DNA from: Hymenoscyphus infarciens
Taxonomy: Eukaryota > Ascomycota > Leotiomycetes > Helotiales > Helotiaceae
DNA: 64,000 bases
Assembly: GCA_001414345.1 (NCBI GenBank)
Contig: LLCB01000308.1
Coordinates: 1-64,000 of the forward strand
Reading direction: 5' to 3'
Below, one piece after another: positions 23,232 through 36,000 of the stretch (positions are counted from its first letter, which is position 1; every line of letters begins with the position of its first letter). The position numbers and the translations under genes are program-made. The notes under the pieces were generated by a model that was not told where the DNA came from, ran no database searches, and saw nothing but the letters and a program-made list of their open reading frames with translations.

Positions 23232-26200
23232 TTACACAAATCCCCGATAACTCCTAAAACCAGTGATTTTCTTCTCCTTCTTGCCCTCGGCCTCTTTTCC
23301 AGGCGATGGCTTATCCTTAACCTTCTTGCCCACGTTTTGTACACCACTATTATGATTTCATTAGACATCACCCGGTGAAGAAGAAAGGGAGGAACTCACC
23401 CTCGGCCATAAACCCGAACCTCACTCTGAGGCTTGATCTTCACCTTCGTATTTCCTTGCGCGTCAACCGAATGTTCATCACTGTCAGTGCTAGCAGTAGG
23501 TGCTGTTCCAGAAAACGTAGGATGAGGAGCATCATATGGATGTGGGGAATATTGAGGTTCATGACTCATATTACCCAACTGCGTGGAAGGGGAAGGATCA
23601 TATTTATGTCGATTAGGATACGCAGTATCGGAGCGATCACTGTCATGCAATATCGCATCTCGACTTGCATTCCAACCTGAAACTTTGGATGATGGACTCA
23701 ACATAGAATCATCATTTCCATAAGCTTCTCCACCCAACAAAGCTTCGAGAGGTTGACGCTCCTCGTGCTGCTTCTTAAAATCCATATGTTCGACCAATTG
23801 TGACTCCGTTTCCTGGTATCGTTTAAGAAGATGATCATATACTTTCTGCATATGTTCCGTTCGATGATTACTTGCCGCCAGCGCTTCGTCGATCAGATTT
23901 TGACGAATTACATCAATCTCCTTGTTGCACTCAAACTCTTCCTGGAGCCTTTGAATTTCTTCATCAAAGGCTTGCTTGGAACGGGAAAGTTCCTCTTCTC
24001 GTGCAAGGAGCTGCATCTTGAGAATTTCCACCTGTCTGACAGCAGCCTCTTCATTCTCCTTTGCTTGAACCGCCTGGTTCTCGCCCGCTTCATATGTTCG
24101 CAAGGAACTAGTGAGTTTATCGACTTCCACGCGTAGTCGCTCCATCTCATCAAGACTCGATTCGACAGATTGTACTTCTTGGCGAGATGCTAATTCCTTT
24201 GCCTCACTCTCAATCACGATATTCTTCAACTTCTCAGTTCTCTGTTTTGCCAGTTGAAGATCCCTCTTCCGCTCCTCGCGCTCCACATTCCACTTTTTCT
24301 GTTCCTCTCTCAGAACTCGTAACTTGGCCGATAACTCACTCTCCCATTTTCTAGAATGCATCTTGCTCTTCTCGGTTTCTCTTCTGATCTGTGCAGTAAG
24401 ACTTTTTGCCTCCTCCAATTTCGATTTGAGAATGGCATTGTCATTGATGAGGTTTTGGATTTCAGCCTCACCTCTGGCCTCCTTGATTTGTTTATTTCGC
24501 AATTGACCAATAGCAGAGAGATGTTGATGTTTCAGATACCGCTCGAAATTCAAGTCGTTGCGCAAAAGTTGGATTTCCCGGTGTAGGTATGCCACCTTCA
24601 AATTGAAGTCGGTGCCGGTTGAAGGGTGTAAAGAGGGAGATCTTGATCTTGGCATTTGCTCGCGAGAGGCCAAGGAGGCAAGATACGCATCGACATGTAT
24701 GGTTGTCTTTGAATCCGGAGTGTGGGAAAGTGCAAGCGAACCAGCGGATTCGTTTGTGAGTGTCTGATAGATACTACCTCGAGTAGGTTTTTGTGAATTT
24801 AAGAGGTCGTGGAGTTGATTATGGGAGGGCGATGTAAGCATATGGGGTTGGATCAAAGGACTGAGGGGTCGGTCTTCTGGAGGAATAACTGGAGATTCTG
24901 CGACAGAAAGGCTGCTCTGGGACAGTTTTGTCTGGAGCACATGCTCGTCTGTCTGCTGCCCTACTGCGGTTGATTGAGTATTTCTCCAGCTATTGTGACG
25001 AGACTGGAACGGAGTCGCAAGGTCGGACTCAAGCGGTGCTGGGATCTCGGAACTCATCAATTTCGGAGCATCTTTGGATCTGGTTGGGTTCGTTTCTTCT
25101 GTGTCTTCAATTGGACTATAAAGTGCCATACATTCCGCTACAACATCGGCAGCAGCGCTCTTCATCCATCGATTGCTATCCGTGAGCTCACTTTCGATCG
25201 TCATCATGAAAAAGTTTGGATGTAAGACATGGACCTTTCTGAAAGTCTCGGAACGTTGGCGAATTTCGGTCGGGTCAACATCGAGATCGTCCGCTCCGGG
25301 AAAGTTGGCATGTCTCAGGTATCTTTGAGGCTTGCGAATATAGCTCATGAAATTGATTGGGTAGAGTCCGTAGAGGAAGGTAAAGTAATGCAAAAGCTCA
25401 GGAACAGTATCATCGTCGTTATCCAACAAATATGATAATTTCTCCCATGGTTTTCCATCGCCTCCAGAATGGACAGTTTTCTCGTCGTCACTATCTTCAT
25501 CGTTGCCCATAGGATTGTGATGCGCCTTCTTCCTCTCTCGATCCCAGAACAGCATCCGGCTGTAAATGTTGAAGAGGGCGGGTAGATGTTTGGATGCCGA
25601 TGTAGGGATATGTGGTAGAATCATAATCAAGGCTGTAAGAGACAGAGAAATGACTCTTGTCGAGGTGTCAATTTGGAGGCACCGCAGGAGGTCATCGAAG
25701 AGCGGGGTTTGGAGAACCTGTAACAGAGATTAGCAAGGTTCGATTTCTCCAAAGGTATTCGAGAATTTTACCTGGTCTAAATGCGGCGGTCCATGGCGCA
25801 CAAATTCGCAAAGAAGCGGTAGTATGGAAATTCTTTTTGCTTTCGGAACGAAATGTTTATCAATCAGAGTCAACAAGTCGCGTGGACGCTTCTTTCCATA
25901 GGCCAACAAGATTTGTCGAAGTTGCCGTTCCAAAAATCGAGCCTGCATATCAAAATCTTCCGACGCAGCCTTCGCCTTGATTAACCACATGCTTAGCAGT
26001 CTTTCTGCCATGACCTCGCTGGTGTTCTTATCATCTTCGACAAATCTTTTCGCGCCGTCATCTTCGTCATATGCCAACGTCCTCAGCAGAGCTGCCCGCG
26101 CCTCGACCACTAATCCCTTTTCTTCGCCCAACTTGCTCAGCACCGTTATAGACATCTTGTCCCACCATTGTAGTATTCTGCCCGATCCGCGGATGCCAGG

Positions 26201-26510
26201 TCGTATCATGCCCAGAATGGCGAGAAACGTCGCGAGACGAGAGGTATTGTCCAGAACATGGTTCTGATAGGTAATGAGCAATTCCTCCTGCAGTCGTTGC
26301 GCGTCCGATTCCTCTCGTGCTTCATGTTTATCGAGATAAGCATGTATAGTTTTGATCAGATCGTCGGGGATGGGAAGGGTGAGATCCGGGGTGGAGGAGA
26401 GGTGAGCATTGATCGCCTTGATTGTCTCTTTCAACGATCTGTAGATTATCGCAGTCAGTATTTGGGAGGTTTTATGGATCAATATGAAACAGGAATACCA
26501 ACCCTGACAT
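23232..26510 (-). CDS. tsc1: Hamartin, TSC1 subunit of the Rheb-GAP complex
   Basis: Four exons: 26503-26510 (only 8 nt, ATGTCAGG), 25772-26438, 23400-25717 and 23232-23346. They sum to 1035 codons plus stop. The protein begins MSGSLKETIKAINAHLSS. The N-terminal helical-repeat domain (about residues 1-260) has RLQEELLITYQNHVLDNTSR and VLQTPLFDDLLRCLQIDTST, the hamartin signature, and continues through FLYGLYPINFMSYIRKP (about 290). A Ser-rich linker follows, then a long coiled coil at about 595-875. The last exon adds a basic tail ending ITGFRSYRGFV. The 744-residue open frame stops at an in-frame TGA overlapping a GTGAGT donor, so the short last exon is easily missed. TSC1 stabilises TSC2, the GAP for Rheb, and restrains TORC1 at vacuole or lysosome membranes. 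TSC2 is not in the window. Confidence 0.85.
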
Positions 26511-27273
26511 TTTCAATTATGAGCGATCTCCCAGATCGGGGATATAATGCTGCTCGCTCAGAGTCTTCCTGGGGGTCCGAGAGGAGGGGTCATGAACCCG
26601 GAAATTGTCGTGCAAGTGGTGGTGGCAGAGATGGTGTACCGCATAGATAGTTGTACGTGCGAAGAACTCGCATGCTCCGCCATAAGAAATTATATCAATG
26701 GCAAAAGAGGTGACTGGACTGGAGTACAAGTAGCAAGTAAGTGAGTGAATGGAAGCTCTCGACTTGCTTCTCCCCCCATGCGAAAAAGAGCCATCCTTGT
26801 CACTCCGATCTTGACACCGAGGTGCCGCAAAGGGCCCGCTCTTCCATCTCCGATCGAGTCCCGGGTCCTTTCTCACTCGCAAGCAAAGATAACTTCAATT
26901 AATAAATACTTTGGTTTTAAAACCCCGAGGTCAAATTGTTCCAAGTGTACAGAAGAATTACTGGAACAAGGGCTAGTAAGTGCCTGATGTAGTGTCTATC
27001 GCGAATGAGGACTTGGAGTTGTGCCTCCCCTTCTTCCTATTGTTATTTGTGTCGCGATATAAATCCACCTCTAGCTCGCTATCTTGTATTCCCCTTTTCT
27101 TTTGCTCGTCCATTATCGATGGGATGGAATTTTCATACATACATCCATTGACAGTCGCTAGATGTTTTATAAAATATTGTTTTTATTCCCCAGGCTGAAC
27201 AAGAATAAAATCAGTCATACGGAGGTACAAAACAAATCTCCCCTCTCCAACAAACTCTTCGGACTTTAACCAT
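26511..27273. other. Intergenic, upstream region of TSC1
   Basis: Promoter side of the minus-strand TSC1 gene and the 3' side of the small secreted-protein gene. Short open frames only. Confidence 0.5.
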
Positions 27274-27501
27274 TTAATTCGCCTTGCTAGCTTTACTTGC
27301 TTTGTTCGCCTTACTTGCTTTACTGGCCTTGCTCGCGTCACTTGCTGCTTTTCCTGCTTTTGCGGCGGCTGCTGTTCTGTCGGCTAAGGGGGCGAGATAT
27401 CTCGGGTTGAGAGAGGTTGCGGTTCCTTGAAAGACTGGGAGGGCGTTTATGGTGACGAGGCAGGCGAGGAGGAGGATTGTTGGGCTGTTGAGGAATTGCA
27501 T
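27274..27501 (-). CDS. Small secreted protein with SKA/SKAN repeat tail
   Basis: A 75-residue frame. An upstream in-frame ATG at 27603 would add 34 residues without signal character, so I prefer the ATG at 27499-27501. From there MQFLNSPTILLLACLVTINA is a good signal peptide. The mature part (about 55 residues) has no cysteine. It carries a short unique segment (LNPRYLAPLADR) and ends in a lysine/alanine/serine repeat (A-S-K units, with K-A-N twice) that stops at the C-terminus. A TATA-like box lies about 100 bp upstream near 27608-27614. The gene is single-exon and isolated. I do not recognise the family. Small repeat-bearing secreted peptides of this kind occur among fungal effectors and cell-surface peptides, but nothing here shows a function. 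Confidence 0.55.
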   Translation of the reverse strand: MQFLNSPTILLLACLVTINALPVFQGTATSLNPRYLAPLADRTAAAAKAGKAASDASKASKASKANKASKASKAN

Positions 27502-30246
27502 GTTGAAATTCTTGAGGAAAAGATGGAGGTGGTTGTTGAGTTTTGGTAATTGGAGAGTTGTTTTTCGGTGTGGTTGGGTTTGTTGATATATATTAGTGTG
27601 CAAAGTATATTATAAAATCGCAATTCATCCTAAAAAGGATAAATGAGCACTGATTTTACTCTAACCCAAACTCACTTGACAAAAGTTTATGATAACTGTG
27701 AAAAAGCCCCATAACTCTAAACAGGGGTAATATACTTGTACAGTGAATTGACCGAATAGTCTGTATATATTTTTTGGGCTACATCTAAAGGCTGATTTGT
27801 ACTCGCAAGGCATCGTCGCATGAAGGATATGAGTTGATTGCTTCCTGTCTTGTCTTGTTTCTGTTGTTCAGACGAGAAGAGTATTAGCTTTGTGAGTTTT
27901 GAAGTACCGACTCTAGGTGCCTTTGACTTGTTTCGGCTGTTGTTGGGTAAGCGCATTTGAGCGCAGAGAGCATGAAAAATGGAAACATTTTGAGAAGTAG
28001 TAAGTAGGCGAGTGAACGAATGGGTCTCCAGCCTCAACAAGGCTGAGAAAACGATGCATTGCATTGAGAACCATGATCTACAAGGGAACTTGAGATCTTC
28101 GTGGTTGCGATCTGAGCCGGGATTGGATGAAAGTTTAAGTTGTCTCAAGTCTCAAGATCTCTCTAGCTTAAAAAGTTTCGAGAAACTTGCATGAGGGACG
28201 AGTGAGATCGGGCGACGAGACTTTGAAACTGTAATGAGTTTTTACTTTATACCTACTTCATAAGAAATAAAGACTGTTCTAAAATACATTAGTGTGGCCT
28301 AATTAAGGAATCTGGTTGAATCTATCTAGAACCAAGCACTTTCACCTGAGAAGAAGCATAAAAATAACAGAACGTGGGGGATACGGAGAAACGCCGCCAT
28401 TGATCATCAGATGGCTGGTGAGTTGGGCTGTTTCAAGTTCCAGTCTAGAACGTTTCCATGGAACAAAGCTTATTTGTGTAAATACAGAAGAACAGAACAT
28501 CGTCATTACCTAGGGCAGGGATTGGGAACCTCCAAAAAATTCCTACAAATGATCCTGCCAATCATTCCTCTCTGCTTCTACTCGGTATAGAAGCGAACAG
28601 CATAGCAGATTCCATAGCACTGACGAAAAAAGTTGAACTGCCATCCCACCTTTTGCTTATGAAACAAGCGATGCTTTCAAAATCTTCAACATGAACTTCT
28701 CTTGCGGAAGAATACCCGAGCTTTTGTTTCTGTCGATGTCAAAACTGCACTAGTCTATCTTATCGAGACGACTCACAATTATAGCATTTCAACCCAATAT
28801 GATGAGCTCGCTGCCCAAGTCTTGCCCCCCTTTTTTGGTTTCAGTATAGAAGAGGGGTTTTAGTCTAAATGCAGACCGGGGGTCGTACCTCATCTTCTCG
28901 TTCTCGTCGTAGTGCGTGGGTTCCAGTTCGAGAAGGAACGATCGATCTCCTGACGTGGCCAAGTTCATGGATGAGATCTCCAAGGAAGGAACGACCACGA
29001 GCTGGACCCTTGTATTACAGTTCAAAATTATTTGGGGCTGACGCGCCTAAGTGTTTCTTAGGCTCGGAAATCTCTTGCCAATCTCCCTTCGGAGACCGAA
29101 CTCCCCTCACACCCAGATGCTCCTTTCTAGGCACATTCTTCTAAAGCCCATTGAAGTGAACCTCAACTTTTAATTCAGATGCAATTCCGCTTCTGGCAAA
29201 GCAGAGTTTTCCGCGATACCTTTTTTCCAAACCCTGCCCTTCCCAACGAGGACTCACATTCCTATCTCTACCTCGCTGCGTCAACCGCAGTGCCCTGTTT
29301 TTTCTTCTTCTTCGATACTAAGAAATCATAAATGGAAGAGGGCGGGAAAGAGAGTAGATGCGAGAGTCGTCTCTACTCTAATCGGCGGCTTCGCGGTAGA
29401 AGCCCTGCTCGACATATTCATCTATAGTATGGCAGCACTTTGGTTTCAGACTCCGACTCTTCAGAGATTCCAACCTTGGCTCTCTCTACAAAGATCAATC
29501 CTTCGGTGGCTGCGATAACGTCTTCCGCGTTCAAGTAACTAACTACCCTTTTGTTTATCTCTCTTCTCACAGGTTGGGAATTGATAAATATGGGTAGATC
29601 ATTCTTCCGTGTGAAGCTCAAATCTAAGAACTATTTCACGAAGTGAGCGAGGGATGTTTGGGTTTTTGTTTTGGGCTGTAATTGCGTTTTCCCGACGCTG
29701 TATAGTCCTGTCCTTCATCATAAGGCGTTTAAGCATACGGGTATTGGTTAGGAATGAGTGGTTGTATTTGTAGAGGTTGTGTTGTTTGTTGCGGGGGTTA
29801 AGGCTTGAAAGTGGGGGGAAAAGGTTCATTTTCGACGAGCGGAGGAGGGCGGTGAGTGTGGAGATTTGGAAAAGAAAACCTTTAAGGCTGTTTTTGACGA
29901 GGGGGCCCAATGGTATGAATTGCCCATTGGATTGGACTAGTTGGTGTTGGCGATGGGTTAGTCGAAGTTGGAGGAAGTATGTAGTTTTGTTGTAGAGGGA
30001 GGGGGATTTCTTTGGTTTCTTTTCGGAAATATCCTTAATTCATCTCCAAAGAGCTTATGGGAAGTCCCGGAGAGTCTGATAACTCGGATGAAGACTAAGT
30101 GCGAAGAAATGCCCCATGGCAGTAGCCGAGCAGAGCGTTGGAAATATAAAAAAACAATATCAAAAACTTACGTCAGAATATCCATCAGAAGTATAGGTAG
30201 GTACTAGGTACCAAGCCCTGCACAAAGTCGCTTGCCCCCTCGTAAA
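27502..30246. other. Intergenic, no gene supported
   Basis: 2.7 kb with scattered short open frames on both strands (for example 27717-28148 minus, 28789-29025 minus, 29599-29910 minus). None shows a recognisable motif, signal peptide with a plausible mature part, or splice structure that I could follow. A small unannotated gene cannot be excluded. Confidence 0.4.
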
Positions 30247-30352
30247 CTTGTACTCCCCCCCCCCCTGAATAAAATGTACAGTGCACAGACATTTAGTATG
30301 GCACAGAGGCCGTGCGCTTACATTTTATTTAGGGGGGGAGAGTAAGTACGAA
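30247..30352. repeat. Short inverted repeat (about 33-bp arms) with C-run/G-run, MITE-like hairpin
   Basis: The left arm CTTGTACTCCCCC... at 30247-30279 ends in CTGAATAAAATGTA. The right arm at 30319-30352 is TACATTTTATTTAGG... running into GGAGAGTAAGTACGAAG. The arms are reverse complements with a few mismatches and a difference in homopolymer length, and the loop is about 39 bp. The whole is 106 bp. It could be a very small TIR element or a solo-hairpin relic; no second copy was found in the window. Confidence 0.65.
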
Positions 30353-33052
30353 GTGGTAAAGCTCTGTGCGCGCATCGCGCTTGAGTTTTGAATTATATAC
30401 CTATTGGCTCGATATCAAGAGACAAGGGAGCATACAAAAGTGAGGCTGTACATCCATACCTCCAAGTACATTGGTGGGATCCCCTGTAAGTTACCTCGTA
30501 GGAGCCTCACCGACCTTTCCAAAAATTACATACCCACCTTGCTGCCTCGGAAATCTGGGGGCCCTGGGGGACGTTCAAGAAAAGGAAGGAGGTTCGATAA
30601 TATGGGATGGTATAGGACGATACAATGTGTCTTATTGGAATTTGTTTCATTTCAGACTTGGACTCATAATGTGTTGTTCTTTCCCTCCCGTTGTTCGTCA
30701 GTTCTGCTTATTCTTGTTTCTCGTGAAGATCAAGATGAGCTGGCTGGGAACGTGACACGAGAGGTACTGTTCTCAATTTTTTTTTTTGAGAAAGAGATCA
30801 TCTGTGTCAGCCGTGTTTGATGGAGATATATCCAGCAAAATTCGGGGGAGACACTTAGTCATTTCCAAGTTTCTTTTGGGCGAAAAGCGGTCACCTGTTG
30901 CGCCAACGCATCGTGAGATTTGACCTCGGTTCGGGGACAAGGCTGTGTCGCCTTGCTAGACGGGAAGCTCGTTTGGAGATTACCATTACGTCTTGAGTTG
31001 TTTTACATTTGTTGTAGGACGGGAATGGTTGGCTGGAAGAGGGTGGATGTTTACTTCCTTTTTATGATGCTATTCGGGAGTTGTACTCGGTATTTTGTTC
31101 GTGAACTCAATTTCCTCCTTTTGATTTCTTGTGAAGGCTGAACTTGGGATGACGTACACAAGAAACTCGAGGTGTACAGTAAAATAAGTCTGAGGAAAGA
31201 CGGCTGCAGCTGGCCGATGAAATCTCCGGGACGTTTTGGCAGACGGGTGCGGAATCAACGGATGATATCTGGTCGCGCCGGGCCGTTGTTGAAGGAGTTT
31301 CATTCGTTACTTATGATGCAGATTCTTGAGATGTGATTATCTGATAGTTGGCGCATGTACGTATGTGATATGCCATGCAAAGCTGGGATGCGTTATCGTG
31401 CCATGCTTCACTGTCTGTCTCGGGGAGATTGGTGGACGGGACGGTATCGTTTCGTGCCATCGCTAAAGACCAACGCTTACTGCCTGCTCTTACTTTATTT
31501 TGCGGCGATGAAATGATGAGCAATACCTGACTATGCATGCTTCGCCTCTTTTGTACTGCCTGATAAGGTGGCATATCAACAAGAGCTGATCCTCACTCAG
31601 CACGTACCGAGCAAGATGAGACTCGCACTCGCCCCTTATTACCAGAAGCATCGTGACTCAGAGATCTCTTTCTGATATATCATCCTACCCAAGATCCGAG
31701 GCAATGTACTGCACTGCAACACCAACCGGCTCCCACGGACTTGAAAGCAGTTGATTCAGCTGAATATGTACCGTACAGTACAGTACAGTACTCGCACCAA
31801 ATGTATATCTTGGAAAACTAATTTTAGATGAGTACTTGTAAAGGCTAAGAAAGTCAATCGGAAAAGACGGAAGCTCTCCGGGTTGGAGGTGAGCGGTGCC
31901 CAATGAACAATGCAAGCGAGGGGGGAAGAGCCCAACCAACTCGTTTCCCCTGACATGAATAGCTCGAGTCGAGTAGAGTACGTAGACAGTAACAGCACTC
32001 CGACCGGTAATAGCGAATAGCTGGACCAGTCCACATATGCTCGTCTTGCCTTGCTCGGGCGTTACACTATTACCCAGCTTTCCGGGATCAACGTTTAGCC
32101 TTCGGTTCACGAAAGAAGAGGCGAGAGTCTGACGATACCTGCTGATCACGTCCAATCCTATTTCATGAAGGATGAAGGGTAAGGGTAGAAAGGATGACGA
32201 TGGAAGGGAGACGTTGCCATAGCGTTGGTTTTATGATATATCTCGTCGCTTTCCCAAGGTAAGGAAGGTAGTGGGGGAGAGTTGCTCCGGTGGTGCACCA
32301 CTTAAGTACTTCCCCATTCAAAGACTTGCGCCACGGGCTACTCGAGTAGTCAACACTAGGGTACCCATATATAGGCAATCCTTTACCAACTGTAATGCTT
32401 TCCTTCTCCATTGCAGACGCCAGCATTACTAAGAGTGAAGGGAGTTGGGGGTGTGATAGGTTCTTTATCGTGGGGCTTCCCACTGAATCTGAATCCTGGT
32501 GTTCTTTCTGACAGACCGCCTTTTCCTTTTTGAATAGTCGGGTCTAGCCATCTCGGCCCACCACAAGTCCGATCTAACCTTATTCAAGTTCTCCACCACC
32601 ACCACCACTACCAGTTCCTCTCTACACCACAACACCACAACACCATTCCACCTTCACCTTCCCAGTGCCCAATCGCTCACTGCAACGGCATTGAGCATTG
32701 AGCAAACACCAAGAAAAGACGCGACTTTCTCTCTCACCGCCAGATCGACAGGCTTCATCTCCCATCTGAAAGTGAAGCCGAACGCGCATTACGCAGTCAC
32801 TTGTCCCGCAGTACAGTCCAGTCCAGTCCAGTACCTACCGCAACCAATCGCATCACCTTCACCTCCTCCCACCTATACACATACACATACACCTACACCT
32901 ACACATACACACTCCCTTCCCTAGCATCCACCGACAATGGGCAACATGATGCTGCAATGCCTGCATGCAAGCAGATAACCATTGTCTAGCCTTCTGCGAC
33001 TAGGGCACCGATTACTCAAAACGACCGCGCAAACCGAACAACCACCTTCACC
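30353..33052. other. Long intergenic region and 5' leader of the FNIP gene
   Basis: No supported gene in about 2.7 kb. A short (TACAG)n run is at about 31774-31792. From about 32580 the sequence becomes rich in CA and CCA (ACCACCACC, ACACATACAC), typical of a fungal 5' untranslated leader. It holds small open frames beginning at 32691, 32801 and 32937. Confidence 0.5.
32937..32978 (+). other. Candidate upstream ORF (13 codons) in the FNIP leader
   Basis: ATGGGCAACATGATGCTGC begins a 13-codon frame ending TAA, 74 bp before the FNIP start. The ATG context (ACAATGG) is good for initiation. It acts only if the transcript start lies upstream of 32937, which the CA-rich leader-like sequence suggests. 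Confidence 0.4.
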
Positions 33053-36000
33053 ATGTCGTCTTTGCTAGGGAAATTGCTCTCTAGCAGCGGTGGCACAACG
33101 TCACGATCCAAGAGCCCTCTAGACTCTAATTTGGAGGACCAATTCACCCACAGTCTTCTATTCCCTGACCCCGCCTCGCTTTGTCACAATGACCAAGTCT
33201 TCCCTCTCTCCACTGAAACAGTTCTCACTCCCGCCGCCATCACCAATTTCGACATTAATGGCGAGATCGATCTGGAGATGCGCGATGTCAGAGTTATAAT
33301 TATGCAGGAGGCCACACCTACTACAGGCTTGCCCACTCTCCTCTACGATACCCATACCCCCCCACCTCAATCACCACCCCTAGATCGGCAAGCTTCCAGC
33401 AATGGCTCCGTGTACCCACCGCGATCCGAGGGCAGACGCTCCATCAGCTCGGCAAGAAAGCCAAGTGTAGGACAACAAACTGCAAGACCAGCTGTGGTAC
33501 AGCAAGAGCCAACTGCACCACCTTCACCCCAACGATTTGGCGCCTTCAACCGAAAACCCTTCGGTGGTCCACCAGAGACAGGTATCACAGAGACAGATGG
33601 GCAGCGATCAGTGCGAGAGTACAAGGAGGAGGTCACAACATTTGGCAATTGCATCTTTGGAACCTCTGAAGTACTGGCGTACAAAGGAACCACCTGCAAA
33701 ATGCACCTCCTCAGGAGTTCAGACAACATCCCACCTTTCGCCTCTAGCTCATTCGGTGGTGATGTGAATTCCTCCTTTGGAAGATCCAGTATGCGTGGAA
33801 GTAGCAAACTGGCACAATCCTTTACTTCAGACAACCTTGCGCAACCTCCGACATCGGCTGGCTACATGAGCCCAAACAATCCAAGAGGGGGTGACAGAAA
33901 GAAAGTATTGGTCACACGTATGTTTCCTGTTCCATTACCCAACGATGAAGAAATCGAAGAAGATTCTGCGTCACAAACTGTCACACCAACAGCGGGAAAT
34001 GTACAACCCAGCGAATCCACTGGTTACCCATTTCCAAAGGTCGGAGGGAATGCGGGGGCAGCATCAAAGAAGGTCCAGCCAAAACAGAAGCGAACCCCGA
34101 TGTATGCAGTTGGACTCGTCATCCAGCTGCCATCAGCCTCGCACGCTCCTTCGATGCCGACTTCTAGATCAAGCTTCCGAGGCCCGGGTTCGTACAACGA
34201 TCAGGAGTCTTGTCCCTCATCATTCAACTCGACTCGCCGTGCAGGTTGGAGCATTGTTCATGGCTTTGGAGTAGAATCTTTGGAGTCTTCCTATTCAAGT
34301 GATGTGGATGATCGTATTGAACTCGTCACAAAACATTGGGATATTATCATGCGCACCCTCTCTCATATGCAAGGCGTAGCTACCACTGCATTGTTACCTC
34401 TACTCAAACAAGCCGATATCAGCTCACCAGTCCCTCGCAACAGTTCTTTGCACGTACGGACACCATCTGCCAGCGTTTCTATTTCAGGAAAGCGAGTAGT
34501 TGAGGATATCAAACCACTTAAAGTTCCAAAGACTAATGCAAAATTGGTTCAATTGACGGCGCATTGTTTGATGCAGGTTCAGATAATCCACAAGGAAGCT
34601 GACATTACTCGACAACGTATTCTTGGTGGCATCAAGACAAGCCAGGTCATCACTGGTCAAGGTCGATGGGGAATTTGGCGTGAGGAAGCGAGGTTGGTTG
34701 GAAAGTGGGCCGGTTCGAAAGACGAGGGCTTCTTCTTTTTCAACCTCTTGACGGGCTTTCTTGGTAACCACACGGAATGGCTTCAAGCACTCGGACCAAG
34801 TTGGTATCGACGTCGAAATCTCCAACGCCAGAGATCCCACAGGGATGACGAGATATGCCTTCCAGCGCGCACCATTATTGTTTCCGAAAACAAATTGATG
34901 GCTCGGAGATTGATCTTTTTGCTGTCATCTTTCTTGCCTCCAAATCAGCAACTCGGAATTCCTCGTCATCGACCTAGCACCTCCGCATCATTTGGCGCAT
35001 ATTCTCAGTCTCCTCCGAATTATGCAGTCCCAATCTTGAGAGAAGAGTCCCTACGTAGAAAGATTAACAAGAAGGCCAACGTCGCGAAAGGTGTTCATGC
35101 TCGAACTATGAGCTTTCCTGCCGAAGTGCAAGCGATCCCCCCTCCACACATTCATCAAGCTCGCCGTACTTCGGATGCTACGTCTATCAAGACAGCAAAT
35201 CTCCCAATTCCTGGAAGTCACCTCGGAACTCGAAAGAGCAGCGCAGCAACCACGACTACGGTGACACCCATTACGACGATGCCTCACTTCTCAACCCGAC
35301 GGCCGATTAGAGGAACCGGACCTGATCCACGTCCAGGTAGTAGTGGCAGTCTGGCAACTGAGGATTTGAATCGTGCTTTGACGCGAGGTGAGAGCAGTGG
35401 CCGAGTTAGCAATGATTCTATTGGGGGAAATTCACCATGGAGTCGCTTTTCTATGAGTAGCATCTTTAGCAGCAAGAGACAAAACTCAACAGCTACGACG
35501 GCCGAATTCGACCCTTCCTCAAGAGACGGATCTGAAATCACGATTTCCAAGGGCGAAAACGCCACTGGTAAACTAGCTGAGATGGTTCAAGAAGCCACTC
35601 TCTATTCATCGCAAGCTAGCAAAGGCCACCAGGGACGAGAGCTGAGAAAATCGGATGGTAGTGCTACAACTGCTAAGCCAAATAAGACGGAACAAGCCGA
35701 AGACCAACCCGACGAAATCCCCGAACAGACCATTCACGTCTTGGAACGAAAGCCTAATCCGGAGGGTGCATACGAATCACCTATCAAAACTGTCATAAAT
35801 GAAGATGGTGTTGTCGATGTCGATGTTTCTCTCCCAGGAGAACTATCTTTCGATACAGCAGTGAGCTCTCCATCAAGCAGTGGTTATCTGTCGACTCCCG
35901 GCTTTGGCAATGGCTTGGATGGATTTGAACAATACTCTCGTGAGTTGGATACTTCTTTGAACGTCGGTGGTTGGCTTCATCGTTATCACCCGGATTTCTC

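Noticed and set aside
31685..32155. 156-residue minus-strand frame and two overlapping ones
   Set aside because: Three overlapping frames of similar length in the same place, none with a domain, point to chance openness.
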